Below, piece by piece: positions 7,130 through 14,482 of a stretch of DNA of 64,000 nt; the stretch's first letter is position 1, and each line of letters starts with the position of its first letter. Made by a program: the position numbers and the translations under genes. The notes under the pieces were generated by a model that worked only from the letters and a program-made list of their open reading frames with translations, did no database searches and was not told where the DNA came from. Origin of the DNA: Mycobacterium sp. EPa45 (lineage in GTDB: Bacteria > Actinomycetota > Actinomycetes > Mycobacteriales > Mycobacteriaceae); the NCBI RefSeq assembly GCF_001021385.1, contig NZ_CP011773.1, positions 6,113,407 through 6,177,406 of the forward strand, read 5' to 3'.

Positions 7130-7999
7130 TTACCGGGAAGCCCCGGTGACAGTTGTGGTGGTGAGGTGGTGACGCAGGAACGGGACGAGGATCTCGGTGA
7201 CCCGCTCCGGCTGCTCGAGCCAGACCCAGTGCCCCGCGCCCTCGACCAGGTGGACCTCGGCCGAGGGAAACGGTTCGACCTGGCGGTGAGCCTGTTCAGT
7301 TGGGATGTAAACGTCGTTCGTTCCCCAAATGATTTGGGCTGGAATATTTTTCGCGGTCAACGGTGCGACTAGACGGTTCATCGTCTCCGCCGTGGTGGAG
7401 CGGTACAGATCCAGGATCGCCCTTTTGGTGCCCCACGGGCGGAGCAGACGGGCCAGGTGCTCGACCCATCGCTGGTCCAGCCGCGGGTTGTCGTGGGCCA
7501 GCAGTGTCCGCACTGCGGCGGGTACTGCGGCGGCCTGGAACACATTGCCGATCAGCGGCGTACGCCAGACGCGTGCCAGCCGGTGCCAGTCGTAGTCGAG
7601 GAGGACTCCCGTATTGAGCAGGCTGACGCTGGCGACGCGCTCGACGTTGGCAGCGGCCCACGTCAGTGCCCACGGGCCGCCGAAGTCGTGGGCAACCAAG
7701 TGAACTCGCTCGACGCCCAGCGCGTCGACGATGCCACCGAGGTGGCGGGCGTAGCCGGCGACGGTGTAGTCCATATCGCGGCGCTTCTCCGCGCCGCCGA
7801 AACCGGGCATGTCCGGGGCGATGACGGCGGCGTGCGGGCACACGGCGTCCAGCAATGGCTGCCAGTCCGCGCCGGACCCCGGGTTGCCGTGGACGAACAC
7901 CACCGCTTCCCTAGAGCCCGCGCCCCGGGGGCTGCCGACAAGAACCGGTGAACGCACGTCGCCGACCAGAAGTTGACGTTGAATCAGCTTGGCGACCAC
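7130..7999 (-). CDS. alpha/beta hydrolase
   Basis: A 289-residue alpha/beta hydrolase. HGNPGS forms the oxyanion segment (about 37). DMPGFGGAEK and the nucleophile-elbow region VAHDFGGPWAL (about 104-114) carry Asp where lipases carry Ser. The acid is in WGTNDVYIP, and the His is in VEGAGHWVWLEQPE. HDxGG with Asp at the elbow is typical of epoxide hydrolases and haloalkane dehalogenases, so hydrolysis through an ester intermediate on Asp is likely. I placed the start at GTG 7999, overlapping the stop region of the DUF1330 gene; the longer frame to 8029 would overlap it by about 29 bases. It is part of the operon 8396-5690. Confidence 0.87.
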   Translation of the reverse strand: MVAKLIQRQLLVGDVRSPVLVGSPRGAGSREAVVFVHGNPGSGADWQPLLDAVCPHAAVIAPDMPGFGGAEKRRDMDYTVAGYARHLGGIVDALGVERVHLVAHDFGGPWALTWAAANVERVASVSLLNTGVLLDYDWHRLARVWRTPLIGNVFQAAAVPAAVRTLLAHDNPRLDQRWVEHLARLLRPWGTKRAILDLYRSTTAETMNRLVAPLTAKNIPAQIIWGTNDVYIPTEQAHRQVEPFPSAEVHLVEGAGHWVWLEQPERVTEILVPFLRHHLTTTTVTGASR

Positions 8000-8000
8000 G

Positions 8001-8396
8001 TCAGTTCGCGATCCACTGCTCGGTCGCAATCAGACCCGAGGTCTGCAGGGCTGCGGTGCGGTATTCAGCGATGTCCCGGTAGCCGGGATCGAGAACCATC
8101 TCCAGGAATTTCGCCCGGGACGGGTACTGAACCAGGAGGATGGTGTCCCACCACGGCGCGTCCTCGCCGCCGATCACCGTGTGGGTGGCGTCGCCGACGT
8201 ACACGATCGAGGCGCCGACGCGGTCCAGATGAGGCTGAACGGCCTGGGCGTAGCGCAGATATGAGTCACGTCCGGCTCCATCGTTGAACGCCAGCAGGTT
8301 CACCATGACAACCGGGGAGTCATTGTGCTGGGCTGCCGTGACAAGAGTCTGTACCTGGGCCTCGGTGGCATCGATATGACGGGTTTCGGTGGACAT
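8001..8396 (-). CDS. DUF1330-family protein
   Basis: A 131-residue ferredoxin-like alpha/beta dimeric-barrel protein. The family signature is seen in PVVMVNLLAFNDG, GASIVYVGDATHTVIGGE, WDTILLVQYPSRAKFLEMVLDPGYRDIAEYRTAAL. DUF1330 proteins are small and often sit in catabolic operons; no reaction is established. ATG 8396 follows AGGAGATCCGA, a good ribosome site. It is the first gene of a four-gene unit and diverges from the PucR regulator 178 bases away, with a perfect palindrome between them. A monooxygenase-like role in the pathway is possible but unsupported. Confidence 0.82.
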   Translation of the reverse strand: MSTETRHIDATEAQVQTLVTAAQHNDSPVVMVNLLAFNDGAGRDSYLRYAQAVQPHLDRVGASIVYVGDATHTVIGGEDAPWWDTILLVQYPSRAKFLEMVLDPGYRDIAEYRTAALQTSGLIATEQWIAN

Positions 8397-8500
8397 TCGG
8401 ATCTCCTCGGAAGGTGCGTAGTGCCTGTTCAGGTGTATTTAGGACACTAGGTACCGGCGATTGGTCTGCGCTTGGACCACCGCGCCAGCATCCGGAAGAG

Positions 8501-8521
8501 TTTTGTACTGGCAGTACAAAA
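8501..8521. promoter_or_regulatory. perfect 21-bp palindrome, candidate PucR operator
   Basis: TTTTGTACTG (8501-8510) and its exact complement CAGTACAAAA (8512-8521) flank a single G. It lies in the divergent region between the DUF1330 operon (start 8396) and the pucR-type gene (start 8575), about 105 and 53 bases from the two starts. AT-rich in a GC-rich genome and perfectly symmetric, it is the most convincing operator in the window. Binding by the adjacent PucR protein is inference. Confidence 0.7.
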
Positions 8522-8561
8522 CGGGCTGCTGAAACGACCCGCCGATCGGCCTGGTCGGCGC

Positions 8562-8567
8562 TACTCT
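8562..8567 (+). promoter_or_regulatory. -10 hexamer, leaderless pucR-type gene
   Basis: TACTCT seven bases before ATG 8575. Confidence 0.45.
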
Positions 8568-8574
8568 CGGACCC

Positions 8575-9840
8575 ATGGGAGAACCCTGGGGCCCAGCGGC
8601 CGACGCCGGCACTCGCCGGTCCTGGGAGCAGGTTCTGCGTCCCGTGGCCACCGAGTTGCGGGCCGAAGCGCCGCAGTTGACGCAATCGATGGTCACGCGG
8701 ATGCAGGCCGCCCTCCCCGCTGTGATGCCCGACGCGCAGACTGTCGCCGAGAACGCGGTCAGCACCCAGCAGACGATCGAGGCGCTCGCCGACGGAATGT
8801 CCGAAGGAATCGATCCGCGTAAGCTCGAACTCCCCGCGGCCACACTGGCCTTCGCGCAGGCCGGAGTCCATCGACAGGTGCCGCCGTCGCAGTTGGTCCG
8901 GGCCTACCGCCTGGGCCACGAATACATCTGGCAATGGTGTTTCGAGCGGATCGCGCTGCGCTGCGAAGATACAGCTGTCCTACGCGCGGCCACCGAACTG
9001 TTCACCCGCTGGACCTTCGCCTACGCCGACACAGCGATCACGCGAGTCGAGGAGGCGGTCGAGGCGGAACGCGAACGGTGGTTGCGCAGCGCTATGGCCG
9101 CGCGGGGCGCGGCGATCACCGCGATTATTTCCGGCGAAGAACGAAACCAGGACCGAGCGAGCAAACGCCTTCGTTACGCGCTGGGACACGACCACCTCGG
9201 GGTGGCCGCGGCCGTGGTCAATCGCGTTGGGGATGATGACCCGCAGGAAGTGTTGTTGCAGGCCGTTTCCCGGCTTGCGTCAATCGTCGGGGCCGCCGCG
9301 CACTTGGTAAATCCGACCGGTGTTACGACGTGCATCGCATGGATCAGCCGAGCCGGCGGATTCAGCGCGCGAGATACCACCGCGCTCACCCAGTGCCATC
9401 TGCCCGGTCTGCGGATCGGGGTAGGCGAGCCCGGTCGGGGGCTCGATGGCTTCCGTCGCTCCGCTGTGGAAGCCGGCCATGCCCGCCGCGTCACTGCCGA
9501 CGCCAAACTCACCGGTGTAGCGCTCTACCGCGACCTCGCGGTCCCCGCCCTGGCCAGCGTCGACTCAGAACTCGCCGCCACGTTCGTACACCGTGTCCTC
9601 GGCCCACTCGCGGGTACCGACGGCCCAGCCCGGCGCGCGGCCGAAGCTCTGACCGTCTACCTCGAAGAAAACCGCAGCCGCACAGGGGCGGCCGCGAGAT
9701 TGCTCGTGCACCCGAACACCATCACCTACCGCGTCAAGCAAGCCGAACAGATCCTCGGACGTCGGCCTGACGTCGCGTCGCTCGACCTGCGCGTTGCGCT
9801 CGCACTCCTACCTTCATTCCGCGCGAAGGATACGAGCTGA
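8575..9840 (+). CDS. PucR-family transcriptional regulator (CdaR/GGDEF-like plus PucR HTH)
   Basis: A 421-residue regulator. An N-terminal helical sensor region (about 1-170, with VTRMQAALPAVMP and YRLGHEYIWQWCF) is followed by the degenerate GGDEF-like central domain usual in this family. A C-terminal PucR helix-turn-helix (about 355-415) reads YLEENRSRTGAAARLLVHPN, then TITYRVKQAEQILGR. PucR proteins activate or repress adjacent catabolic genes in response to metabolites. Here it is transcribed away from the DUF1330/hydrolase/cupin/SDR operon and shares its promoter region, so it is the probable local regulator. The start is supported by the -10 at 8562. It ends 52 bases from the dnaB stop, tail-to-tail. 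Confidence 0.88.
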   Translation: MGEPWGPAADAGTRRSWEQVLRPVATELRAEAPQLTQSMVTRMQAALPAVMPDAQTVAENAVSTQQTIEALADGMSEGIDPRKLELPAATLAFAQAGVHRQVPPSQLVRAYRLGHEYIWQWCFERIALRCEDTAVLRAATELFTRWTFAYADTAITRVEEAVEAERERWLRSAMAARGAAITAIISGEERNQDRASKRLRYALGHDHLGVAAAVVNRVGDDDPQEVLLQAVSRLASIVGAAAHLVNPTGVTTCIAWISRAGGFSARDTTALTQCHLPGLRIGVGEPGRGLDGFRRSAVEAGHARRVTADAKLTGVALYRDLAVPALASVDSELAATFVHRVLGPLAGTDGPARRAAEALTVYLEENRSRTGAAARLLVHPNTITYRVKQAEQILGRRPDVASLDLRVALALLPSFRAKDTS

Positions 9841-9873
9841 GCGGACCAAGGCACCCAGCGCGGCCACACCGCT

Positions 9874-9893
9874 GCAGCGTGCTCCTCCGCTGC
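9874..9893. terminator. possible bidirectional terminator between pucR-type gene and dnaB
   Basis: GCAGCG (9874-9879) pairs with CGCTGC (9888-9893) around an eight-base loop, exactly between two convergent stops. There is no T-tract. Confidence 0.3.
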
Positions 9894-12151
9894 TAGCGCG
9901 CCATGTTGGTAAACCGGGACAGGTGCAGCTGATGCGCAACAGTCACTGTCTTCGTCGGTCCCGCACGGTGTTTCGCGACAATCAGGTCGGCTTCACCGCC
10001 GCGCGGGTCGTCTGTTTCGAAGGCATCGGGCCGGTGCAGCAAGATCACCATGTCCGCGTCCTGCTCGATCGATCCCGATTCGCGGAGGTCGGCCAGCATG
10101 GGCTTCTTGTCGGTGCGCTGCTCAGGACCACGGTTCAGCTGGCTCATCGCGACAACCGGAACTTCCAGTTCCTTGGCCAGAAGTTTGATCTGCCTTGAGA
10201 ACTCGGATACTTCCTGCTGGCGGGACTCGACCTTCTTTCCGGATGTCATCAGCTGCAGGTAGTCGAGCACGATCAGTCGCAACCCCGCCTTTTGATGCAG
10301 GCGGCGCGCCTTCGCGCGAATCTCCATCATCGTCAGGTTCGGTGAATCGTCGATATACAAGGGCGCTTCACTGATTTCGCTCATGCGGCGCGCCAGTCGC
10401 GTCCAGTCGTCGTCCGTCATCCGGCCCGACCTCATGTCGGCGAGTTTGATCTTGGCCTCAGCCGAGAGCAGTCGCATCACGATCTCGGACTTGCTCATTT
10501 CGAGTGAGAACACGATGCTCGGAAGCCTGTGCTTGATCGAGCAGGACCGCAAAAAGTCCAGTCCCAGAGTCGAATTGTGCGTCGGGATCATCGCTCGCCC
10601 CGCGAGGTACATGTGGTCGCCATTGTCGACCTCGACGCACCGCACGGGAACGCTCTCGATCGGTCGAACATCGGTGATGAAGCGCGAGGACACCCGCGCT
10701 GGACGGCCCGCCCGCTGTTCCTTATGCGCCAGCGCCTTCCGCGGTATCTGAAAAACGCCGTCGTCGGTGGAGAAGTTCAGGATGAAGCCCGTCGAACCAT
10801 CGGCGCGATGGCACCGGTATCCGAGGCTGACAATCAGTTCGCAGGCTTCGTCGGCGAGCTGTCGGTCGGTTACCGCTAGTTGAACAGCCCCACCGCTCTT
10901 CACGGTTCCGGCGGCATCCAACAGGCCTGCGAGCAACGCGCGGCGCTGGATTTCGGAGGCGCGCAGGTAATTCACCGGAATGTGCGTGGCGTCTATCGCA
11001 TCAACATCAGCACCCTCGGCTTCGACACGCATGACCACTTCGGGATCGCCGTCGATGAGGCCGCCGCCGAGCCACGCGCCCAGGGTGTACGGCGCGACCG
11101 GCAGGTCGGTGTGCGGAGCCTGCAGCGGCTTGGCATTGGTCACCGAGTGATTCAGGCGGTGGTCCGGGGTCGGGCAACGCAGCGTTGCGGCAATTTGTCG
11201 CGTGGTCCGCACGGCAGCACATGATTGCATCGACGCCCGCGTCTCCGTCAGCCACTGGTGCTCGGCATCGGCGATGAGCACTGTGCCGTCGGAGAATTCG
11301 ACCTCGTAGCAGGGCCGACCGAACATGACGTCGGTCGCCGCCACCACCCTTGTGGGACGTCCCTCGGCGTCGATGAGGTAATCGCCGACCTTGACCTCTT
11401 CCATCGTGGTCCAGCCCGTCGGCGTCGAGAGGGGCGTGTCCAGCCCCAGCGCCTTGCCCATACCGGGCCTGGCCGCCACCACGATCATCTGTCCCGGATG
11501 CAGCCCGTTGGTCAACGCGTCGAGCTCCTCGAAGCCCGTCGGCACGCCCTTGGACAGACCGCCGTTCGAGGCGATGGCGTCGATCTCGTCCATCGTCGGC
11601 TGCAGCAGATCTTCCAGCGGCAGGAAATCCTCCGCGGTCCGGCGTTCGGTGACGTCATAGATCTCGGCCTGCGCACGATCCACGATCTCGTTGACGTCGG
11701 CACCTTCGGCGCCGGCGTAGCCGTACTGCACCACCCGGGTGCCGGCCTCCACCAGCCGCCGCAACAACGCCTTCTCCGCGACGATGCCGGCGTAGTAGCC
11801 GGCGTTGGCTGCGGTCGGCACCGTCGAAATCAGCGTGTGCAGATACGGCGCTCCGCCGATGCGGCGCAGCAGCCCGCGGCGATCCAGCTCCGCGGCGACG
11901 GTGACGGCGTCCGCCGGCTCACCACGCCCGTACAGGTCCAGGATCGCGTCGTAGACGTTCTGGTGGGCCGGTCGATAGAAGTCACCCGGACGCAGCCGCT
12001 CCAGCACGTCGGCGATGGCGTCTTTGGAAAGCAGCATGCCGCCCAACACCGATTGTTCGGCTGCGAGATCTTGAGGCGGCTGGCGGCCAAAGTCCTCAGA
12101 AGGAGGAGGACTATCCATCCCGGGCTGACCGAGATCGTCGACGACCGCCAT
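9893..12151 (-). CDS. dnaB: replicative DNA helicase DnaB, intein-containing precursor
   Basis: A 752-residue precursor. The exteins total 459 residues, normal for mycobacterial DnaB: an N-terminal DnaG-interacting domain (about 25-125) and a RecA-like ATPase. Walker A (ARPGMGK | STLGLDF) is interrupted after Lys233 by a 293-residue intein (234-526). The C-extein (527-752) has Walker B LIVLDYLQLM and the arginine-finger/L4 region (MSQLNRGPEQRTDKKP, ADLRESGSIEQDADMV). Splicing is therefore required for ATPase and helicase activity at the fork. ATG 12151 follows AGGAGGAGGTGGGGG. It lies downstream of rplI with 483 bases between, and three DnaA-box-like sequences lie in that gap. Rv0058 is the M. 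tuberculosis counterpart. Confidence 0.97.
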   Translation of the reverse strand: MAVVDDLGQPGMDSPPPSEDFGRQPPQDLAAEQSVLGGMLLSKDAIADVLERLRPGDFYRPAHQNVYDAILDLYGRGEPADAVTVAAELDRRGLLRRIGGAPYLHTLISTVPTAANAGYYAGIVAEKALLRRLVEAGTRVVQYGYAGAEGADVNEIVDRAQAEIYDVTERRTAEDFLPLEDLLQPTMDEIDAIASNGGLSKGVPTGFEELDALTNGLHPGQMIVVAARPGMGKALGLDTPLSTPTGWTTMEEVKVGDYLIDAEGRPTRVVAATDVMFGRPCYEVEFSDGTVLIADAEHQWLTETRASMQSCAAVRTTRQIAATLRCPTPDHRLNHSVTNAKPLQAPHTDLPVAPYTLGAWLGGGLIDGDPEVVMRVEAEGADVDAIDATHIPVNYLRASEIQRRALLAGLLDAAGTVKSGGAVQLAVTDRQLADEACELIVSLGYRCHRADGSTGFILNFSTDDGVFQIPRKALAHKEQRAGRPARVSSRFITDVRPIESVPVRCVEVDNGDHMYLAGRAMIPTHNSTLGLDFLRSCSIKHRLPSIVFSLEMSKSEIVMRLLSAEAKIKLADMRSGRMTDDDWTRLARRMSEISEAPLYIDDSPNLTMMEIRAKARRLHQKAGLRLIVLDYLQLMTSGKKVESRQQEVSEFSRQIKLLAKELEVPVVAMSQLNRGPEQRTDKKPMLADLRESGSIEQDADMVILLHRPDAFETDDPRGGEADLIVAKHRAGPTKTVTVAHQLHLSRFTNMAR
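10574..11452 (-). other. class 3 DnaB intein at the Walker A site, with decayed LAGLIDADG endonuclease
   Basis: This encodes intein residues 1-293, from ALGLDTPLSTPTG to AMIPTHN, directly before the +1 Ser. The first residue is Ala, not Cys or Ser, so standard N-terminal acyl shift is impossible. The class 3 triplet is present: Trp67 in block B (AEHQWLTE), Cys272 in block F (RCVEVDNGDHMYL) and Thr291 in block G (PTHN). Class 3 inteins use the block F Cys as first nucleophile. Two LAGLIDADG-type segments remain (LGAWLGGG about 124-131; LLAGLLDAAG about 173-182). Each has lost the acidic residue expected (GDG and DADG in active enzymes), so the homing nuclease is probably inactive. The mycobacterial DnaB-1 and phage Bethlehem DnaB inteins are the recognised relatives. 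Confidence 0.93.
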
Positions 12152-12331
12152 GTGGCTGCCCCCACCTCCTCCTGATCCGTCGAACTCATGTTCGATGCAC
12201 TATCGGAGGTTGTACCCCAAGCCCCCGACAAGTACTCGGCGTCGCGATGATGATCCGTCCCGCCGACGGCTCACGGTAGACGTTGCTGGAGCCGTCGGAA
12301 ACCTGGGTTGTTCATCAACCTGTTAGTGGTT

Positions 12332-12449
12332 TGTGGATAGCTGGGGACAGGGGTGTTGAGTCGTTGGGGAGAACCTGTGGATTACTGGCCCTTTTTGCGT
12401 TATCTGCCCAGCTAAACGCACGGTAGCGCCAGGTGTGTGTTGTGGATGG
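12332..12449 (-). promoter_or_regulatory. cluster of three DnaA-box-like nonamers upstream of dnaB
   Basis: CTATCCACA, TAATCCACA and CCATCCACA, all in the same orientation and spaced 44 and 65 bases apart. They differ from TTATCCACA by one, one and two bases. They lie 181-298 bases before the dnaB start. DnaA control of dnaB is inference. Confidence 0.4.
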
Positions 12450-12580
12450 CAACTTCATCGGCGTGTCGGCTCCGGTTGCGATCTCGGGCGTGTTGTGTTG
12501 CCGGACGTTATGCGCCAGGTTAACGGCCGGTTAGATTAGCTGTGCCGACGCCGCCGGGATGTGTTCGCCAGAAATGCAGC

Positions 12581-12623
12581 AATTCCCCGGGAGCGGCCGC
12601 TGACGGCCACCACCCGGGGAATT
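12581..12623. terminator. hairpin terminator after rplI
   Basis: AATTCCCCGGG (12581-12591) and CCCGGGGAATT (12613-12623) form a perfect 11-bp stem around a 21-base GC-rich loop. It starts 11 bases after the rplI stop on the minus strand. There is no long T-tract, as is common in mycobacteria. Confidence 0.75.
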
Positions 12624-12634
12624 GACGCAGACGG

Positions 12635-13093
12635 CTAACTCTGAGCCACGACGTCGACGGTGATGTCGACGTTCACCTCGGGGTGCAGATGCACGCCGAC
12701 GGTGTGGGCGCCAGTCGCCTTGATGTGTGCCTTGGGCAGCTGCACGGTGCGCTTGTCCAGGCTGGGTCCGCCGGCCTTCTTGATGGCCCCGACGATGTCG
12801 TTGGCGGTCACCGAGCCGAACAGCTTGCCCGAGTCCGCGGCTGACTTCACCGGCAGCTGGATCGAACCCAGCGCGGTGATGGCGGCCTTGATCTCGTCGG
12901 CGTGCGCACGGTCGCGCACGGTCTTGATCTCGCGGGCGCGACGGATCTCGTCGGCCTGCTTCTGGGCACCGCGCGAGGCCACGATGGCCAGGCCGCGCGG
13001 CAGCAGGTAGTTACGTCCGTAGCCGTCTTTCACCTCGACGGTGTCACCGGCTACGCCGAGGTGGTCGACCTCAGCGGTCAGAATGAGCTTCAT
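12635..13093 (-). CDS. rplI: 50S ribosomal protein L9
   Basis: A 152-residue two-domain protein. The N-terminal domain binds 23S rRNA ([36 protein letters not shown]); then come the long central helix and the C-terminal domain ([49 protein letters not shown]). Length and motifs are standard. It is the last gene of the rpsF-ssb-rpsR-rplI operon, starting 17 bases after the rpsR stop, and is followed by a strong hairpin. Confidence 0.98.
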   Translation of the reverse strand: MKLILTAEVDHLGVAGDTVEVKDGYGRNYLLPRGLAIVASRGAQKQADEIRRAREIKTVRDRAHADEIKAAITALGSIQLPVKSAADSGKLFGSVTANDIVGAIKKAGGPSLDKRTVQLPKAHIKATGAHTVGVHLHPEVNVDITVDVVAQS

Positions 13094-13110
13094 GTCGATA
13101 CTTCCGTTCT

Positions 13111-13365
13111 CTACCGTGCCGCCGACGTGAACGGCAGCAGCGCAACCTCGCGCGCGTTCTTGACGGCGATCGCGATATCGCGCTGGTGCTGCACGCAGTT
13201 ACCGGTCACCCGGCGAGCGCGGATCTTGCCCCGCTCGCTGATGTAGGTGCGCAGCAGCTGGGTGTCCTTGTAGTCGATGTCCTGCCCCTTCTTGGAGCAG
13301 AACACGCACTTGCGGGTCTTGACCGGCTTTTCCGGTGCAGGACGCCGCTTGTTGGTCTTGGCCAT
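13111..13365 (-). CDS. rpsR: 30S ribosomal protein S18, zinc-binding (C+) form
   Basis: An 84-residue S18. It contains KCVFCSKKG and NCVQHQRD, so the CxxC plus CxxH pair expected of the zinc-containing C+ paralogue is complete. Mycobacteria also carry a C- paralogue under Zur control elsewhere. It binds the S6:S18 platform on 16S rRNA. It lies between ssb and rplI in the standard order (Rv0055 counterpart). Confidence 0.97.
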   Translation of the reverse strand: MAKTNKRRPAPEKPVKTRKCVFCSKKGQDIDYKDTQLLRTYISERGKIRARRVTGNCVQHQRDIAIAVKNAREVALLPFTSAAR

Positions 13366-13426
13366 GGGTCAATCTCTCTCGTTCTTCACAGTCGCGCCTT
13401 TGGCGCGCAAAGGTTTTCGTTGGTTA

Positions 13427-13945
13427 TCAGAAGGGCGGTTCGTCGTCACCGCCGGCGAACGAACCCGATGCCGGGGCGCTGCCCCACGGATCGTCATTCG
13501 ACTCACTGGCCGCTTGCGCCGGACGGGAACCGCCGCCCCCGCCGCCGCCTCCACCGAAGCCGCCGCCCCCGCCGCCACTGCGCGAGGCCTTGTTGACCTT
13601 GGCGGTGGCGTAGCGCAGCGACGGGCCGATCTCGTCGACCTCGAGCTCCACGACGGTGCGCTTCTCGCCCTCACGGGTTTCGAAGGAACGCTGCTTCAGC
13701 CGGCCCTGAACGATCACCCGCGACCCGCGGGTGAGGCTCTCGGCCACGTTCTCCGCCGCCTCACGCCAGATGTTGCAGCGCAGGAACAGCGCCTCGCCGT
13801 CTTTCCACTCATTGGTCTGACGGTCGAACGTGCGCGGGGTAGACGCCACCGTGAAATTGGCGACGGCTGCACCCGACGGGGTGAACCGAAGTTCGGGGTC
13901 GGCGGTCAGATTTCCGACGACGGTGATGGTCGTGTCACCGGCCAC
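13427..13945 (-). CDS. ssb: single-stranded DNA-binding protein
   Basis: A 172-residue SSB. The OB-fold (about 1-115) starts [24 protein letters not shown] and includes [24 protein letters not shown]. It is followed by a Gly-rich linker, [19 protein letters not shown], and the acidic C-terminal tip DDEPPF that recruits partner proteins. It is in the rpsF-ssb-rpsR-rplI operon and forms homotetramers on ssDNA at the fork. The linker's GC-rich run produces strong low-complexity shadows on the other strand. Confidence 0.98.
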   Translation of the reverse strand: MAGDTTITVVGNLTADPELRFTPSGAAVANFTVASTPRTFDRQTNEWKDGEALFLRCNIWREAAENVAESLTRGSRVIVQGRLKQRSFETREGEKRTVVELEVDEIGPSLRYATAKVNKASRSGGGGGGFGGGGGGGGGSRPAQAASESNDDPWGSAPASGSFAGGDDEPPF

Positions 13946-14049
13946 AAGGTCCTCCTGGCATAGGCGGATGGATTCACCGCGAAGCCTACGTAAGAGCTCC
14001 GACGCGCGGCGAGGTTATCCACTGACGCGGATTGTGAGTCGATGAGGAC
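13946..14049. other. short rpsF-ssb gap with a DnaA-box-like site
   Basis: 104 bases between two operon genes. It contains TTATCCACT at 14015-14023, one base from the TTATCCACA DnaA box. No gene or terminator is seen. Confidence 0.35.
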
Positions 14050-14340
14050 TCAGTGCTTATCGGTCCGCATCACCTTGGTCCGCAGGACGGACTCATTCAG
14101 GTTCAGCTGGCGATCGAGCTCGGACACGGTGGCCGGTTCGGCCTTCACGTCGACGACGGCATAGATGCCTTCGGCGTGCTTGGCGATCTCGTACGCCAGC
14201 CGGCGCCGGCCCCAGATGTCGACCTTATCGACCGAACCGCCGTCACTCCGGATCACGTTCAGGAACGTCTCCAGCGACGGGGCCACGGTGCGCTCGTCGA
14301 GAGTGGGGTCAAGGATGACCATGATTTCGTATGGACGCAT
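14050..14340 (-). CDS. rpsF: 30S ribosomal protein S6
   Basis: A 96-residue S6: [46 protein letters not shown] and a short C-terminus ending VMRTDKH. ATG 14340 is the correct start: GGAGGTGA lies ten bases upstream, and the longer frame to 14421 has no ribosome site. S6 pairs with S18 on the 30S platform. It is the first gene of the rpsF-ssb-rpsR-rplI operon (Rv0053 counterpart), transcribed divergently from the cyclase gene. Confidence 0.97.
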   Translation of the reverse strand: MRPYEIMVILDPTLDERTVAPSLETFLNVIRSDGGSVDKVDIWGRRRLAYEIAKHAEGIYAVVDVKAEPATVSELDRQLNLNESVLRTKVMRTDKH

Positions 14341-14470
14341 GGGAACCTCATCACCTCCTATGGTCGTAGCGGCCACGGCGTATCCGTGGCAGAAGGGTCG
14401 CCTGCGTCGGCAACCTGGCAAGGCTACTCCAACATGGGCTGATCAGCGAAATCGCTGCGCCGGTCGGATT

Positions 14471-14476
14471 TAGACT
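14471..14476 (+). promoter_or_regulatory. -10 hexamer, leaderless hydrolase-cyclase gene
   Basis: TAGACT six bases before GTG 14483. Confidence 0.5.
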
Positions 14477-14482
14477 TCGGCC

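Larger units (their letters stand above)
12152..12634. other. 483-base gap between rplI and dnaB with DnaA-box-like sites
   Basis: No gene is supported. The stretch holds the dnaB promoter region. Three TGTGGAT-type nonamers lie on the plus strand at 12332-12340, 12376-12384 and 12441-12449; on the minus strand they read CTATCCACA, TAATCCACA and CCATCCACA, close to DnaA boxes. A strong hairpin at 12581-12623 follows the rplI stop. Confidence 0.6.

Noticed and set aside
13535..13580. GCC-rich tandem repeats in the ssb region
   Set aside because: They encode the Gly-rich linker of SSB.
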